From: Podocnemis expansa
Taxonomy: Eukaryota; Chordata; Testudines; Podocnemididae
DNA length: 64,000 nucleotides
Direction of reading: 5' to 3'
Assembly (NCBI GenBank): GCA_007922195.1
Contig: ML682029.1
Coordinates: 2,668,636-2,732,635 of the forward strand
The notes below the pieces were generated by a model that saw nothing but the letters and a program-made list of their open reading frames with translations, was not told the origin of the DNA and searched no databases. Position 1 is the stretch's first letter. Each line of letters opens with the position of its first letter. A program made the position numbers and the translations under genes. Below, one piece after another: positions 11,100 to 23,300 of this stretch.

Positions 11100-12205
11100 T
11101 GCTTGGAAGGCCACTGACAATGCCTGGGCCCTTGTTGAGTGGGTACTTAGGGATGTTAATGGCACAACCCCTGCCTACTCAATAACCTGTTCAGACACAG
11201 GCTGTGATCCACTTTGAGATCTGCTGCAATGATATCAGCAGCCCTTTCATCCAGTCGGAAATCATAATGAAGAGCTAAGTAGAACAGCGGAAGGGTTAGG
11301 TTTTCTCAATGTAAAAAGCTAGGGCTCTCTGAACATCCAAGGGTACCCCTATCCACTGGGGTTGTGAGAGTCTGGACAGAAGACTGGCTGGTATGTGTCC
11401 TGGTTGAAATGGAAGTGCAAGACCTCTTCGGCAAAAAAGCTGGGTGCAGGTGCAGTTGAACCTTGTCTTTGTAGAAGATAGCATAGAAATATTTTGATCA
11501 AGACTCATGATAAGCCCTAATCTCTGACACTCACCTTGCTGATGTAATGGCCACCAAGAATGCAACCTTCCAGGTTCATGAGGGAACAGAAGGCCAGGAA
11601 CTCAAATGGAGGCCCCGTGAGTCTGATGAGGACCAGATTTAGATCATTTTAGGAAGTTGTGTCCTGCCTCAGAGGAAATAGCTTTTCAAGGCTCTTGAGA
11701 AATCTGGCCATCATTTCATGGGAGAAGACCATTTTACCATCAAAGTGGGAGTGAAACACTGATACGGCCACCAGGTGGACCTTGATGCATGAGAAGGCCA
11801 ATCGATCCCTGCTTCAAGAGGAACAGATAGCCCAAGATCATTTGTATTAGGGTCTCCAATGGGGCATGCACTCCGGTTAGCCACTCAACAGGTGAAATGT
11901 CTCCTCTTTGCCTGGCAAGAGGCCCTGGTAGATGGCCTTCTACACTTTGTAAGACTCTGCTGAACTAAGGTCAAGCAGGCTTGTTCCTCCCGGTTCAGCC
12001 ATGGAGTTTCCAAGCTGCCAGATGTAGGAAGGCCAGGTCTGGGTGGAGCAGCTGACTCTGATCCTGGGACAAGAGGTCCAGTCACACAGAGAGTCCAAAG
12101 ATGGGTTACTGAAAGCTTAATCAGCATCTCAGACCAGTACTGCAGGGCTACTAAAATGACCTGTGCTCTATCACACATCACCTTTAAGAGAGCTTTATGG
12201 ATCAT
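11100..12205 (-). pseudogene. DIRS copy 3 tyrosine recombinase remnant
   Basis: Fragments include RAQVILVALQYWSEMLI (about 12165), then about 11565-11296 with VPLDVQRALAFYIEKT. The HxxR box reads CAC TCA ACA AGG (11141-11130), HSTR, followed by AQALSVAFQAH. Frames are broken; the protein is inactive. Confidence 0.7.
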
Positions 12206-12223
12206 TGATATTGGCAGGAAGGC

Positions 12224-12919
12224 CTACATTACAGTCCCCAACCAGGGCAGGAGAAAGGTATCGTTCAGAGCCATTGCTGAACATTTGCCAAGAGCAAAAC
12301 TGACTGCAATTCCTGTTCTCCTTGGTGGTGAAGAGATCCGCTGGGGGACTGCCCCACCTCTGGAAGATGTGATCTGCCATCTCTGAATGCAGGGCCTGCC
12401 TGTGGTGAGAACAGAAGGATCTATTTTAGCAGCCTGCCAAGGTGTTGCTGACCCCCTTGAGATGTACCACCTCCAAGTGCATACTGTGGTCCACACAGAA
12501 GTCCCACAGGCATATGGACTCCTGACACAGGGCTGGGGACTCCCTCCCTCTTCCCTCCACCTGTTGATACAGTACACCAAGGCCATATTGTCCATGAGTA
12601 CCTGCACTACCTTGTTTGAGAGTCATAATAAGAACACCACATAGGCCAGATGAATTACACTGAGCTCCTTGATGTTGCTGTGCAATGCCATTTCCTCTGT
12701 AGTCCAGGTGCCCTGAGTTCTGAGGGGACCAAAGTGGGCTTTCCATTCTAGGTCTGAGACATTTGAAATCACTGATACTGTCAGTTGAGGAGCCTCAACA
12801 AGTATGCCTGAGAGCATCTGATGCAGTCTTGTCCACCATGCCAGGAAAGTATCTGTGAAGGGACCATGAATACATTGCCCAGGTGATGCCCGGCCAGGGA
12901 ACATACTGATTCCAGTCAT
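12224..12919 (-). pseudogene. DIRS copy 3 RNase H remnant
   Basis: One frame (12623-12919) gives DLEWKAHFGPLRTQGTW and IKELSVIHLAY. The next (12224-12607) gives VLMDNMALVYCIN, and another phase adds CVDHSMHLEVVHLKGVSNTL. These are the acidic blocks of a DIRS RNase H, including the DN(T/M)A catalytic box, split by frameshifts. Confidence 0.75.
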
Positions 12920-13364
12920 ACTGGCAGGACCTTAGGTAAGGTCTGGTCATGTTGCACCATGTGATTGCAGCCCCCATGTGGCCTAGCAGGCTGAGGTATA
13001 CCCTCGCTGTGGTGAGTGAAAGGGCTGAAACTCAGGTTATAATGCCCAACATTGCCAGAGGGAAGATTCCTGGAAGATGCACTTCAGCCCAGGTAGAGTC
13101 CAAAAAAATCACCCCATCAAAGGGAAGGTTCTGAATGGATTGCTGACAGCAGGTCAAACAACTACAACCGTGAAGCCCTTCTCATCAATTCAGCAAATGC
13201 TATGGTCCTAGCTGCAGAATCTACTGAATCAAAGTATGCTTGTAGGGATGTTTTAGCTACTGTTCTCCCCTCCTCTAGGATGCCCTCAAATTCCTGCCTG
13301 GAGAGCTGAGTTAAGGAGTCCACAGACTTTTCCAAAAATTGTCAGATATTAAAATGGCGTCTAC

Positions 13365-13838
13365 CTAACAATGCTTGTGGATTAGACACATGCGCAATTG
13401 AAGTCTCGCAGTAGAATAAACTTTGTGCAAGTCCAGCCTTTTTGCCTCACTTCCTTGTGTGTGTGCGTGTGCACGCGCGCGTGCATGTGTAGAGCTCACT
13501 TGACCTTCCCTGCTGCTGTCATTGGCTGCAGTGACTATCAGCCATCCTGAGGAGGGCTGGGTGTACCTGTATTCAACTCCCTTAGTTGGCATGTAATGCT
13601 TTCTTTCTGCCATTTTTGACTGGGAGGGAAGCAAGGAAGCTGGGGTTTGCCACAACACTTTGGCAAGCTTCACCACCCCTTCATGCCTGGGAAAAGCCAC
13701 TCTGGCAGGGGCTGATGATGCTAGAGTCCCGAAGAGCTCATCTGTTACTTCATTTAGTTCCTCTGTTTTGAGAGCCAGGTTAGATGCTACTTTTTTTAAC
13801 AGGTTCTGATGGGATCTGAAATCATCCAGAGGATCCAC
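13365..13838 (-). pseudogene. DIRS copy 3 gag fragment, open for 157 codons
   Basis: The frame gives DDFRSHQNLLKKVASNLALK, SSAPARVAFPRHEG, LWQTPASLLPSQSK and GSEAKRLDLHKVYSTA, all shared with copy 1. A (TG/CG)n microsatellite at about 13454-13490 is read through in frame as a THARARAHAHT tract, not present in copy 1. The frame is open but lacks both ends of gag. Confidence 0.75.
13454..13490. repeat. (TG/CG)n alternating purine-pyrimidine microsatellite
   Basis: A tract of alternating purines and pyrimidines, gtgtgtgtgcgtgtgcacgc then gcgcgtgcatgtgt, that could adopt Z-DNA. It lies within the DIRS copy 3 gag frame. Confidence 0.8.
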
Positions 13839-15560
13839 TGTGGATGGTCACACTACTGCCTCATTTGGTGATGATGAGGAAGACGCCAGCAGCTATGGTG
13901 GGATATAGTCCTCTTCTGCAGCCAAGTTAGCCCTTCCCAAGGTTGAGACGAGTGATCACTCAGTCTGATATGACATCCAAAAGCAGTGCTGAGTTGTGAA
14001 AACGGAAGAACTCAGTACTGAGGTTCCCACCGCTGAGTAGGGGTACAGCATTGTCGTAGTCCTGGCCACTGTCCTTGAGGCCATACCCCAACTGGAGGTA
14101 CTGGTGGAAACCCATGTGCTGAGACCACAGGCTGTCTGAGTTGCCAGGCTACATTCTCCCCCTTCTGAGGTCGAGCCGATATCTAAAGACCTGAGCAATG
14201 CCAACTCCAAAATTCTCTTGGCACCATAGTGGGCATGCTGGGAGTCTGGTACCAGGGACTGGTGCAGACAGCCTAAGCGCTGGGTGTCCCAGGACTGGCT
14301 CTTGTCCTTTGGCTTCTTACAAGGACTAGGAGAGTTGGATCACAATTCCTGGGACCCATGCCAGGAATCGGAAGACCAGTGACATTTTGAGGGCTGATAT
14401 CATTGCTCTGCCAATTGGTGCTGGGGATCCAGAGACTGACGGCAAGAGTCCAACCTGTCACTGTGCCACTCCAGAGAGCAGGGTCTTGTGCCAGGAGATC
14501 ATCTACGCATTAGTGAGCAGTGCCTGGAAAATGCAGACTGCTTTGCAGATCTCAGTGCGGACTTACCCCTCAATAGATTGCCCATTGGCATCGGTGCTGA
14601 GCTCCAGTGCAGAGGTCTGCTCACTCTCTTTGTCAGTGGGACAGGCATCAACCAGGAAATCCTTCATTGCCTGAAAGGCCTCCAAGGTAGACTGCACTGC
14701 CAGGTGGCACAGCACTTTACCGCTACTTGGAGTTAGTGGCAGGCCTAGTATAGGGTTAACACTCACAAAGGTAAAGAACCCTTCATGAGTTATGGAGATT
14801 GGTGGCCTGATGAAAATCTCACCTTGTCTCCTGCACCCTCCTTTCTCTTTTCAGTCACCAAGCGCTCTTACTCAGTGTGCATCTTTTTCAGCACTGAAGA
14901 TGATGATTGGTGCCAGTAAGAAGAAGGTGCCAGCAGAGCAGTGTGTGCTGAGGCTGTGGTGTTTGGTACCAAGTCTGAGCAGCCATGTTCTGATGCTGGT
15001 GTGAGCACCAACTCCATTAAAATGGTTTTGAGCCAAATGTACCAGTTCATTTTAGTCTGTGGTCAAAAGCTTTTCCAAATTTTACATATCTTGCTGATGA
15101 GAGCTTCCCTGAGACACTTAAGGTAGCTTTGATGTGGCTTGATCTTTAGCATGGGGTTCTTACACAAAACACAGGGTTTAAACCCCGGGCAACAGGGTAC
15201 ACCCTGTTCTTGGGTCAGTAGCTAGTAAAAACTCTACAACTAGCTTTCAACTATGCATGCTGACAAAGGAAAGACCACTAGATTTGAAAGGATTTGCAAA
15301 AACGAGAGACATTCCCAGCACTGATGCTGGCAGTAAGAAGGCGGGTGAGAGAGGCACCACTTAGATGTATACTTGCGACACTTCAGAGGGCACTAGACCT
15401 GGTCCTACAGGTACCATTAAAGGGGAAAATTTCCAGGACCAGTGCATGTGATGCACACATACCTAACGAAACAGACATGAGCAAGCACTTGAAGAACAGT
15501 GTTAGCAAGGCAACGATATTCCCACCTACAACGCTGAGCTTGGACTACTTTAATGTAGGA

Positions 15561-15860
15561 ATTCTTTGGTTTTTTTAAAAAATATTTCTTGTGTTTGAGT
15601 GTAAGTGGTAAAGATTACCACCAAATAGCTCCTCCTCCATATCTTCTACCTACCTTGCACAAGAATGCAAAGAAAACAGGAAATCAAAACAGACCTAGCC
15701 CAAAATTTATCACCTCCATTTTCTAATGTTAAAAACTCACTTATCTTTGGCAGTATCATAAATGCTAGAAAGCAGAAGTAATTTCTGCTATGCAAAGAAC
15801 TCCCAACAAGAGGCTCATCATCCTGTTGTAAAAATTGAGCCCACAAGTTATATTATAAGC
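15561..15860. other. No recognised feature
   Basis: AT-rich sequence between DIRS copy 3 and the LTR-like repeat. Nothing supported. Confidence 0.5.
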
Positions 15861-17040
15861 TTTATTACCATGGGGTTTGCAATTAAAGTGTTGCAATAAC
15901 CTAATGATAAGTGTTGATGGGAAAAGATGCAAATGGTAATAAAAAAGATCAATTCAGACAATAAGGGCTATTAATCTAACTCAAGGACTGTGTAAAGGTT
16001 GTGAATGATAAACAATGGAAGCAGGGTATGACTCTGGCAGGATCAGGGAGACCATTTATAACACAATTTAACATCTGTATTTGTAAATTAGAATAATTCA
16101 TGTGAAACAGGTCATTCCATGTACCATCAGAAAGGTTATAATTGGCTAAGTATGATGACTTTGCTTATCCGTATGTGTCATATTGTACTGGTAGTTATGG
16201 ATATGTTTGATCTATCTGTATTTCAGCTTGTGCTGTGTTTTTGGGCAACACCCCAGACAGGTTGACAGCAGCTTTAGCTGCCTGATGGCCCATTACAGGA
16301 ATTCAAAGGTACAATGAGCCCCAGGAAAGAACCCAGGGTCTACACCTAATCAGTCACTAGGACGTACTCATGTGACCCTTGACTGCATCTCGTTTCTGTA
16401 AATTTCCACAAGCAGCCTGGCAAAGGCCAAGAGACATAAAAGACAGCTTGTACCACATTCATTTTGTTTCCAGTCATCAGTCTTCATCTACTTCTCGATC
16501 AACCCATCTACACCTGAAGAAATGAAACAAAGGACACTGAGTCCCACCCACGTACACATGATGTACACCAGAGAGACTGTACAAGCCTGAAAACTCCACA
16601 GTTCTACTGGAAACCTGATGTATATGGTCTTTCAAATAATTTGTATGCATCTCATTACTTTACTCATTTAACTTTTCTCTTATAGTTTGTTTCTTTCCTT
16701 TTATAATAAACCCTTATAGTTACTAAAGGATTAGTTGGCAGTGTAGTATTTTGAGCGAGATCCAAACTTACACTGATCTGGGTAATATGACTAACCCTCT
16801 GGGGTCAGTAGAACCTTTTTGGTAAAGAGCATGGATTCCTGAAGAACTTTTGTCTTTACTGGAGCTAGAGACTAAAATGCAGCAAAGGGGGCTGTGTATA
16901 TTTGTTTTAGCTTCTTGCTGACCAGTGTGGGGAATCAAAAGCACCATTGGTGGCTGATTTTGAAGTCTGACTTCACTGTCACCTAACAGTGCTAGGAGAA
17001 TCTGCTCTCCTTTTCCAGCTTGCCCTGACCTTGGCATTTT
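15860..17040 (+). mobile_element. LTR-like interspersed repeat, class unsure
   Basis: The segment holds a poly(A)-signal-like tataataaacccttatag (16702-16720), then actaaaggattagttggcag and gagcgagatccaaac. This layout resembles the R-U5 part of a vertebrate LTR and the sequence that follows it. Its gttgatgggaaaagatgcaa and actcaaggactgtgta blocks (15912-15995) recur at 31391-31466. No coding remnant was recognised, so it may be another repeat class. Confidence 0.4.
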
Positions 17041-18535
17041 CAGATGGCTACCCTAGGCACCGACAGGGCACATGGTGGACTGGAAATTAGTTGGTTAGAA
17101 ATTAGAAATTTGTTTGTTAGAAATTAGGTCTAACTGGAGAACAAAATATCAAATGGCTGAGTCATTACGCATATCACTGTTTTTCAAGCTCTTTAAAAGA
17201 GACTTTGGTGGGCGATGTGGCAGCTGGCTACCACCATGATGATGGGAAGGAGAGTTTCACTATCAAGTTGCCACCCTTTCCCGCTTCTGGGACTCCATGC
17301 TGCCTTTGTCCTAATCTTGAGAGATATCCTGACCAGACTAGGTCAGAGAGAGGGACCCAGGTGACACCGCCACCTCCACCAGCTCCTGCTAAATCCACAA
17401 AACTCCCTGTGATATAAGACTGTCTAACCTCTCCCACCCCCAAGCATGTTCATTTTGTTCCTCACCTTATTTCTTCTCTTTCCTATATTGCTCCTCTTTC
17501 CTTCTGTCTATTAAGAATCTGGCTTTGCTTGTGAAGACTATATTTTTCAATAATACTTGTGATGAGAGATAGGCAGCCTAATGCACACTACTAGTACAAG
17601 TTTGCCAGGTCTCCAATTAACTGATGAGGCTGCATGTTGTGCCTGGGTTTTTCAAGTAGTGAAGCTGCAGGTGAGCGTGAACACCAGAGACAGAAGCTGC
17701 ATTTTCTGTCTTTGCAGTTCTTTCCTTTCCTTTCTTCTATGTGTGTGTGCCTCATTTCATCTTTTAAGAAACAAGATCAAATTTTACAAACAACAGCTCA
17801 AGCTCGTCTCATCCCATTTCTCTTTCCTCCTGCCCCACAAAATGGCAGCTATTACGGTCTTTAACACAATCTAAAAGACCATCAAGCAAGGAGGAGGTTC
17901 CTTCTAAAAGGTCTCTTCAGCTAAAGTGAAAGGGAACGAAGGATGTTGTTAAAACACAAGCCTTAATACTTTACATTTCAAATGCTCTTTAACTGTTTTC
18001 TGCATCCTCCTTTTCTGTATTTTTAATAAATGTTTAAAATAGTGTTTAATGACATGTTTGCCATGGTACTATGTAGGGTGAGGTTTTTGTATACCAAATC
18101 CCCAACCCTGTTTAACAATGGACAGTGAGGGGGCTCATTTAGTCTATCTAAATTACCACCACCACCACTCCATGTCCCAAGTGAACCATCAATTGCTGAC
18201 ATCAGCACCCACTCAGAAAGGCAGTGATGGATCATACTGCGGTCCTGGGAAAGATGACCCATCTGCTGATAGTGGAAGATGATGGTAAATGTAGTGGTTT
18301 CAGCAGATGCTGCTGAGCATGCTCAGGACAAGCCAAGCAGCAAACTGGAGGAAGGGGGGGGGGCATGTGATCTTCCTGTATGTTCCCCCTGTGCATCACC
18401 TCAGAGTCCTGGGATAAGTGCAGAGTCCAAAACCAGGTCAAAAATTCTTTCCAGAAACAGACTAGCTCCATTCCTTTTTAGTTTAGTTTAGCTACACAGT
18501 GATGCCATCTAGTGAGCTGTGCACTGTGGCCAGGA
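17041..18535. other. No gene recognised
   Basis: Unique-looking sequence downstream of FBH1. A purine run and scattered short frames are present, but none shows family motifs. No SINE was seen before 18540. Confidence 0.45.
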
Positions 18536-18539
18536 GTTA

Positions 18540-18640
18540 CCTATCTTCAAAGCATCTAACGAAGTGGGATTTTCTCCCACGAAAGTTCATGCGATAAACT
18601 TGTTAAGTCTTTACAAGTGCCACAGGACTCCTTGTTTGTT
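18540..18640 (-). mobile_element. Cry-type tRNA-derived SINE, head truncated
   Basis: Antisense SINE: gaagtgggattttctcccac, taagtctttacaagtgccac and aggactccttgtttgttttc. The copy stops at the AAAACAAACAAGG position and lacks the tRNA-like head. Confidence 0.8.
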
Positions 18641-18649
18641 TTCCTGGAA

Positions 18650-20138
18650 ATTAACGTGCACATAAAACACTTTGAGATGCCACTGGATTATCTTTACAAT
18701 TTATCACACAGGAAACTGCTGGAAACTGGGTCTGGTACGTAGATACTTAATCTGTTTGAAAATCGCTGATGCTGTCACACTCACACTGACAACCCTGTGC
18801 TTCCCTAAGGCCTTTCACTCTGAAGTGCCCCCAGGTGCTTTATGAAAGTAGAAGAGTGATGTGCCAGCTAGGCACAGAGACCATTTCATCTCTCACTGGG
18901 ACATAGCTGCAGGAGCAGCAGCTGTTTGAATAATACACAGCCTTACAGATCAAGAAGCAAGCAATACTTCCGCAAACTGAAGCTGCAGGGGAAATTTAAA
19001 GCTGGCTGGATACAGTCATCACACTAGAGATCTGGCCTCTTTTGAAGGACAAAGGATTTTTACAGATCATTCCTGAAAGCAAATGAGGGTATGGAAACAA
19101 TGTAAAGAAACGGTAATGAGAATGCACCTGTGTATTGTTTGGTGGTTCCTTGCATGTGCTTCCTGTTCCACTCCTCTCTACCTCCAGTCTGTTCTTCTAG
19201 CCCTTTCATGACTTCTTCGTTTCTCTCTGGGACATCACAACTGGGGAAAGCATTGTGCTGCCATAAAAACATTGTGCTCCAGTAACAAAAACCACACTTG
19301 CTGTAATGGTATCAGTCAGAACCAGATCAGGTGCTCTCAGGACTAGACATGGAAATGTTATCAGAGAATTTCTGCTCAAGTCAGGACCAGATGAAAACAA
19401 GAAATTCATCTGGAACCATCCACTTTAACAGCAACGAGTCAAAGACCATTTTTCCTCCAGTAAAAAAACACTTTGTTTAATGTAAAAAGGCTTCTATTTT
19501 TGATTTTGTTTGAAGAGACTGATGTACAGGGAAGAAGGAACCAAGCATGAGAGAGAAAGAGGAAGCGATGGAGAGGTGGGAAATGAGATAGGGTTTATGA
19601 AAATGAACTTCAGGAATGAGTTCTTTCTTTAGCAATAAAATGCTTTTATGTCTTTTCACTCAGTTTTGCATTTTGTCTTGGTTTGCCCAATGACCAGAAT
19701 GCACACGGATGGGGCTTAAATATTACCAAAAGGGCTGGGTAATCATAAAAGCCAGTCACTTGAATGCCCGCCACTGACAGAAACCGGCCACGCCGATGGA
19801 CAACATGGAGGGAAAGCATGCAAATGATCAGGCAGAAAAACTCAAAGCGCATCTAGCGCTGTACAAATCACACAGTGTGTGTTTTTCCAATGAAACATAA
19901 CAGGAGGACACCTGGCACACACTGACTGGGACCTACCCCCTTTTAACAAGGAGGATAATCCAGGCCCTATTCACAGTATCCTCATGGACAGTTCTCATCT
20001 TGATGAGTTTGTTCTTGATCTGTCTGCTTCATTTCTCCAACGACATCAGCAATAATACAGAGATGCCCTCTATCGATCTCTGCACGTCCAAAACTTTGGA
20101 GCCAGATCTGGGACATAAAAACAGCCCCCTCATTGTTC
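18650..20138 (-). other. Presumed FBH1 3' UTR and downstream flank
   Basis: The gene's last exon should continue below 20139 but its end is not clear. No AATAAA was found on the minus strand close to the stop. An ATTAAA lies at 19476-19481 (read on the minus strand) and could serve, giving a UTR of about 660 bases; this is weak. No other gene is seen here. Confidence 0.3.
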
Positions 20139-20309
20139 TCAAAACAGCTCATGGAGGACTGCGAAGTGCCTTGGTATGTCTAACACTTCATCGGTGATCT
20201 CCATGGTATGCATCAGCTCAGAGGAAATGGTCAGCTGTGTAAAGGGGCCAAGACGCTGCCGCACACAAGCATGACACAGGTAGCCACCTTGGTCATTGGT
20301 GCCATTGCT
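20139..20309 (-). CDS. FBH1: FBH1 exon 21 (residues 986-1041 and stop)
   Basis: It encodes [20 protein letters not shown] and ends [11 protein letters not shown] then [11 protein letters not shown] matches the family's last cysteine pair. The acceptor is ttttccacag at 20310. Confidence 0.95.
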   Translation of the reverse strand, partial: SNGTNDQGGYLCHACVRQRLGPFTQLTISSELMHTMEITDEVLDIPRHFAVLHELF

Positions 20310-23300
20310 CTGTGGAAAAAGGATCAATAGGAAATTTCAAAAGGAGCAAAACTGGGGGGCAGGGGAGAAGAGTCTCTGCCTACTCTCTCTCTCTCCAAGG
20401 TACTCAGCCAATACGTACATTGAGCTCCCAGACACTGGAAGAAATAGGAGTTGGGAACATTGCTGTTGAATCAGATCCAGCGTGTCTTGTACTTGTCACC
20501 TACCTTACTAAAGAAACCCCTTATGAAGCAGCCTGCAATAAAAATTACACATAACATTTCATTATACAGGGATCTGATCCAGTTAGTTGATGAGAACCGG
20601 AGGACTCAAGGCAAAGTGTCTGACGAAGTGGGATTTTCTCCCACGATAGCTCATGTGATAAATAAATTTGTTAGTCTTTAAAAAGTACCAAAGGACCCCT
20701 TGTTTATGTACTTATACAGCTCCTATTCAAGTAGTATCATGCCCCTTTCAAACACTGTTTATGTTTTTCTTCTCCTCTTTCCCAGGGAGGTAAGTAAAAT
20801 CATCTTTGTTTTACAAAGGGGGGAGCTGAGGCACAGAGAAATCATGAGCCTGTTTCTCAGCTGGTGTTAAACTGATGCAGCTCCATGGACCATCAACATG
20901 AGGATCTGTCCCACAGTTACTTATCCACAGCCATGCATCAAATCGTTGGCAGAGCTGTGAATGACCCCAGGTTTCCAGAGCACCTTAACTCCAAGACAAT
21001 GCTGGTGGGATAACAAACATCTCATCCAGTTACAAAGCCAGACCTGTTTGGTACAGACAACAATAATACTGTTTATCAATGATGGTTTACATGAAATGAG
21101 ATGGTGGCTCCAAAACCAGAAGATAGGTGTTTTTTGTGATACAGATACCTAATAACTGCAATTGAAACTAACTGAACCTCTTTTTTGGTCTTAGGGTACG
21201 TCCACACGGCAGTCTAAAACCCACAGCTAGCCTGGGTGGCTGACTCTGCCTTGCAGGGAGCAGGCTAAGCAGCTGTAATTGTAGAGACGTTTGGGATCAG
21301 GCTGAGCCCTCGTTCTGGGACCTGATGAGTTGGCAGGGTCCTATAGGTTGGGCTGCTCCAGAAGCCAGCATGTCTACACCACAACTGAGCAGTCACTTAG
21401 CCTGAGTTTTAAGAGCCAGAGTCAGCTGGCACAGGCCAGCCCTGGGTTTTTAACTGCAGCGTAGACATGCCTGAGGACAAGGCCGGAATGAGTCATGACA
21501 GAAATACCCCTCAGGAGCCTGGAGACCAAGACAAGGCTGAGCCACAGTGGGGTGTGATGGCTGCCTTGTGCCTGTCCATCCTGATCACAGGTGGAACTCA
21601 TCTGTTACTCCTATGATCATAGCTAAAAAGCTCAAACATCTCGTTTCTTGGGCTATCAACCTGGCCTATTCCATTGGCATCAAGCTCATAAAACACAGTG
21701 AACAAATACAGCAGAACCTCCGGGCCCTGAACACCAGCATAATGAGCTGAACTGTTAACTGCATGCCTCATTTGAAACAGGAAATATCCAATCAGGCAGC
21801 AGTAGAGACCCCCCAGAAAACCAACAATAAAAATAAGCATCAAATTCAGTACAGTGCTGCATGATACGTGAACTACCAAAATATCTAACTAACTAACTAA
21901 CTAAAGGAACAGCCTAAAAAACAGATTTGACAAAGCAAAGAAATTCATTTCATGTCAATCAAGAGGAACATTTTTCTTCCACACAATAAAGGTTCAAAGC
22001 TGTATTAAGTCAGTCTTCAGTTGCAAACTTTTGAAAGAGCAGCCATAACATTTTGTTCAGTTACAAAGAGCTGCCCTTCCCTCAGGTGTTCATAACTCTG
22101 AGGTTCTACTGCAGAAAGTTGAGGAGACTTACGTAAGTGAAAGGCACTTTCTTCATGGTTAGAATAGAGCCAGCAGGCACAACATTGGGGCACCGTGAGA
22201 TGGAGCAATGAACCGGCCCTTCCTTTAAGGCCTCACTTGTGAGCTCTGGCCGCAAAAAATACTCCTGAAAAGGGGAAGAACAAGGCTTCCAGTGAGCATA
22301 GGACATCCGAATGTGGTGTGTGGGTTGTAAGCAGCAAGGATAAGCTGCAACGTGATAGCTTAAAAACATCCAACCACAAAATCACTTGAAAGGAAGGAAC
22401 TGGAACAAGAAACTTTCATACTTGTGCTGAAGCAGAAAGGCAGAATCTGAATTATAATGGGATAACAAGTCCAAACACAACATTCATGCAACACTACTTA
22501 AAACCACAACATCAGGAAATACAAAAGCTAAGAACTAGATTATCTCCTCAGTTACTTCTGAGTTAAACTGGTGTTACCGAGAGAATTCAGCTCATTTGTT
22601 CAGAGAACAAGATGAATTTTAGTCTTCCTCCTTGCTATTATCGCTACCTTCCTTTACACTGCCCATATTCTGTCACCAGACCCCTAAAGCCTCTTAAGCA
22701 TGAGGGACCCTAGTACAAATATTACAGGAGAAGCAATTAAAGTTACATATATCTTTTTCTTTTTAACTTGATGACCCGCCAGACTCCATCTGGTCACAGA
22801 TCCAAATTACAGTACCATGAATCATATTTGTACGGTTAACTCACCCCAGCTAAAGTCAAAAGATATTCCAGTGACTTTGTCATTAACAGATGGCGCTTGG
22901 CACGTGTCACTGCCACATACAACAAGTTCCATTCATCTTCCAGTGACAAGTCTAGCAGAAATTAGAGGAAGGAAGTTAGGAAAAAAAATAAAGGTTACAA
23001 GACAACTGATTGCTACAATTTTGGAATTTGCTCTGGTATTTCAGCTAGTTCTCTCCACTGCTGAACTAATGTGAAAATTTAAGATAAGATTTGGTATGTC
23101 ATAGAAACATGGTTGGTGTCTCTACTAAGGAGCTGATGATAAGCAGGGTTGCACAGGTATATTGTATCCTGCCGTGTGTGTGACATCCGGAAAGGCAAAC
23201 ACAATTACTACTCTCCCCTTGGAGCACACGCATTCCTTCCTGATCAAAGCAGGAACGGTGCATTTTCACTGAGTGATGAACCTGCCCTTCAGTGCCATTC

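Larger units (their letters stand above)
10560..15560 (-). mobile_element. DIRS-like retrotransposon copy 3, internally deleted
   Basis: Minus-strand order is gag zinc region (about 15200-15050), gag (about 13838-13060), the last part of the reverse transcriptase (about 13040-12930), RNase H (about 12850-12230) and tyrosine recombinase (about 12200-11100). A terminal segment with a cctgagcaagcattcaaagg motif lies near 10740. The reverse transcriptase palm, including the YLDD region, is absent, so gag joins RT end directly. A hAT-type element lies at 10913-11087. Confidence 0.78.

Noticed and set aside
13454..13490. Regulatory Z-DNA element
   Set aside because: The tract could form Z-DNA, but it is inside a dead gag frame far from any gene, so a regulatory role is not supported.
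21540..21760. Plus-strand 67-codon frame ([13 protein letters not shown]...)
   Set aside because: It lies in the last FBH1 intron and shows no family similarity.
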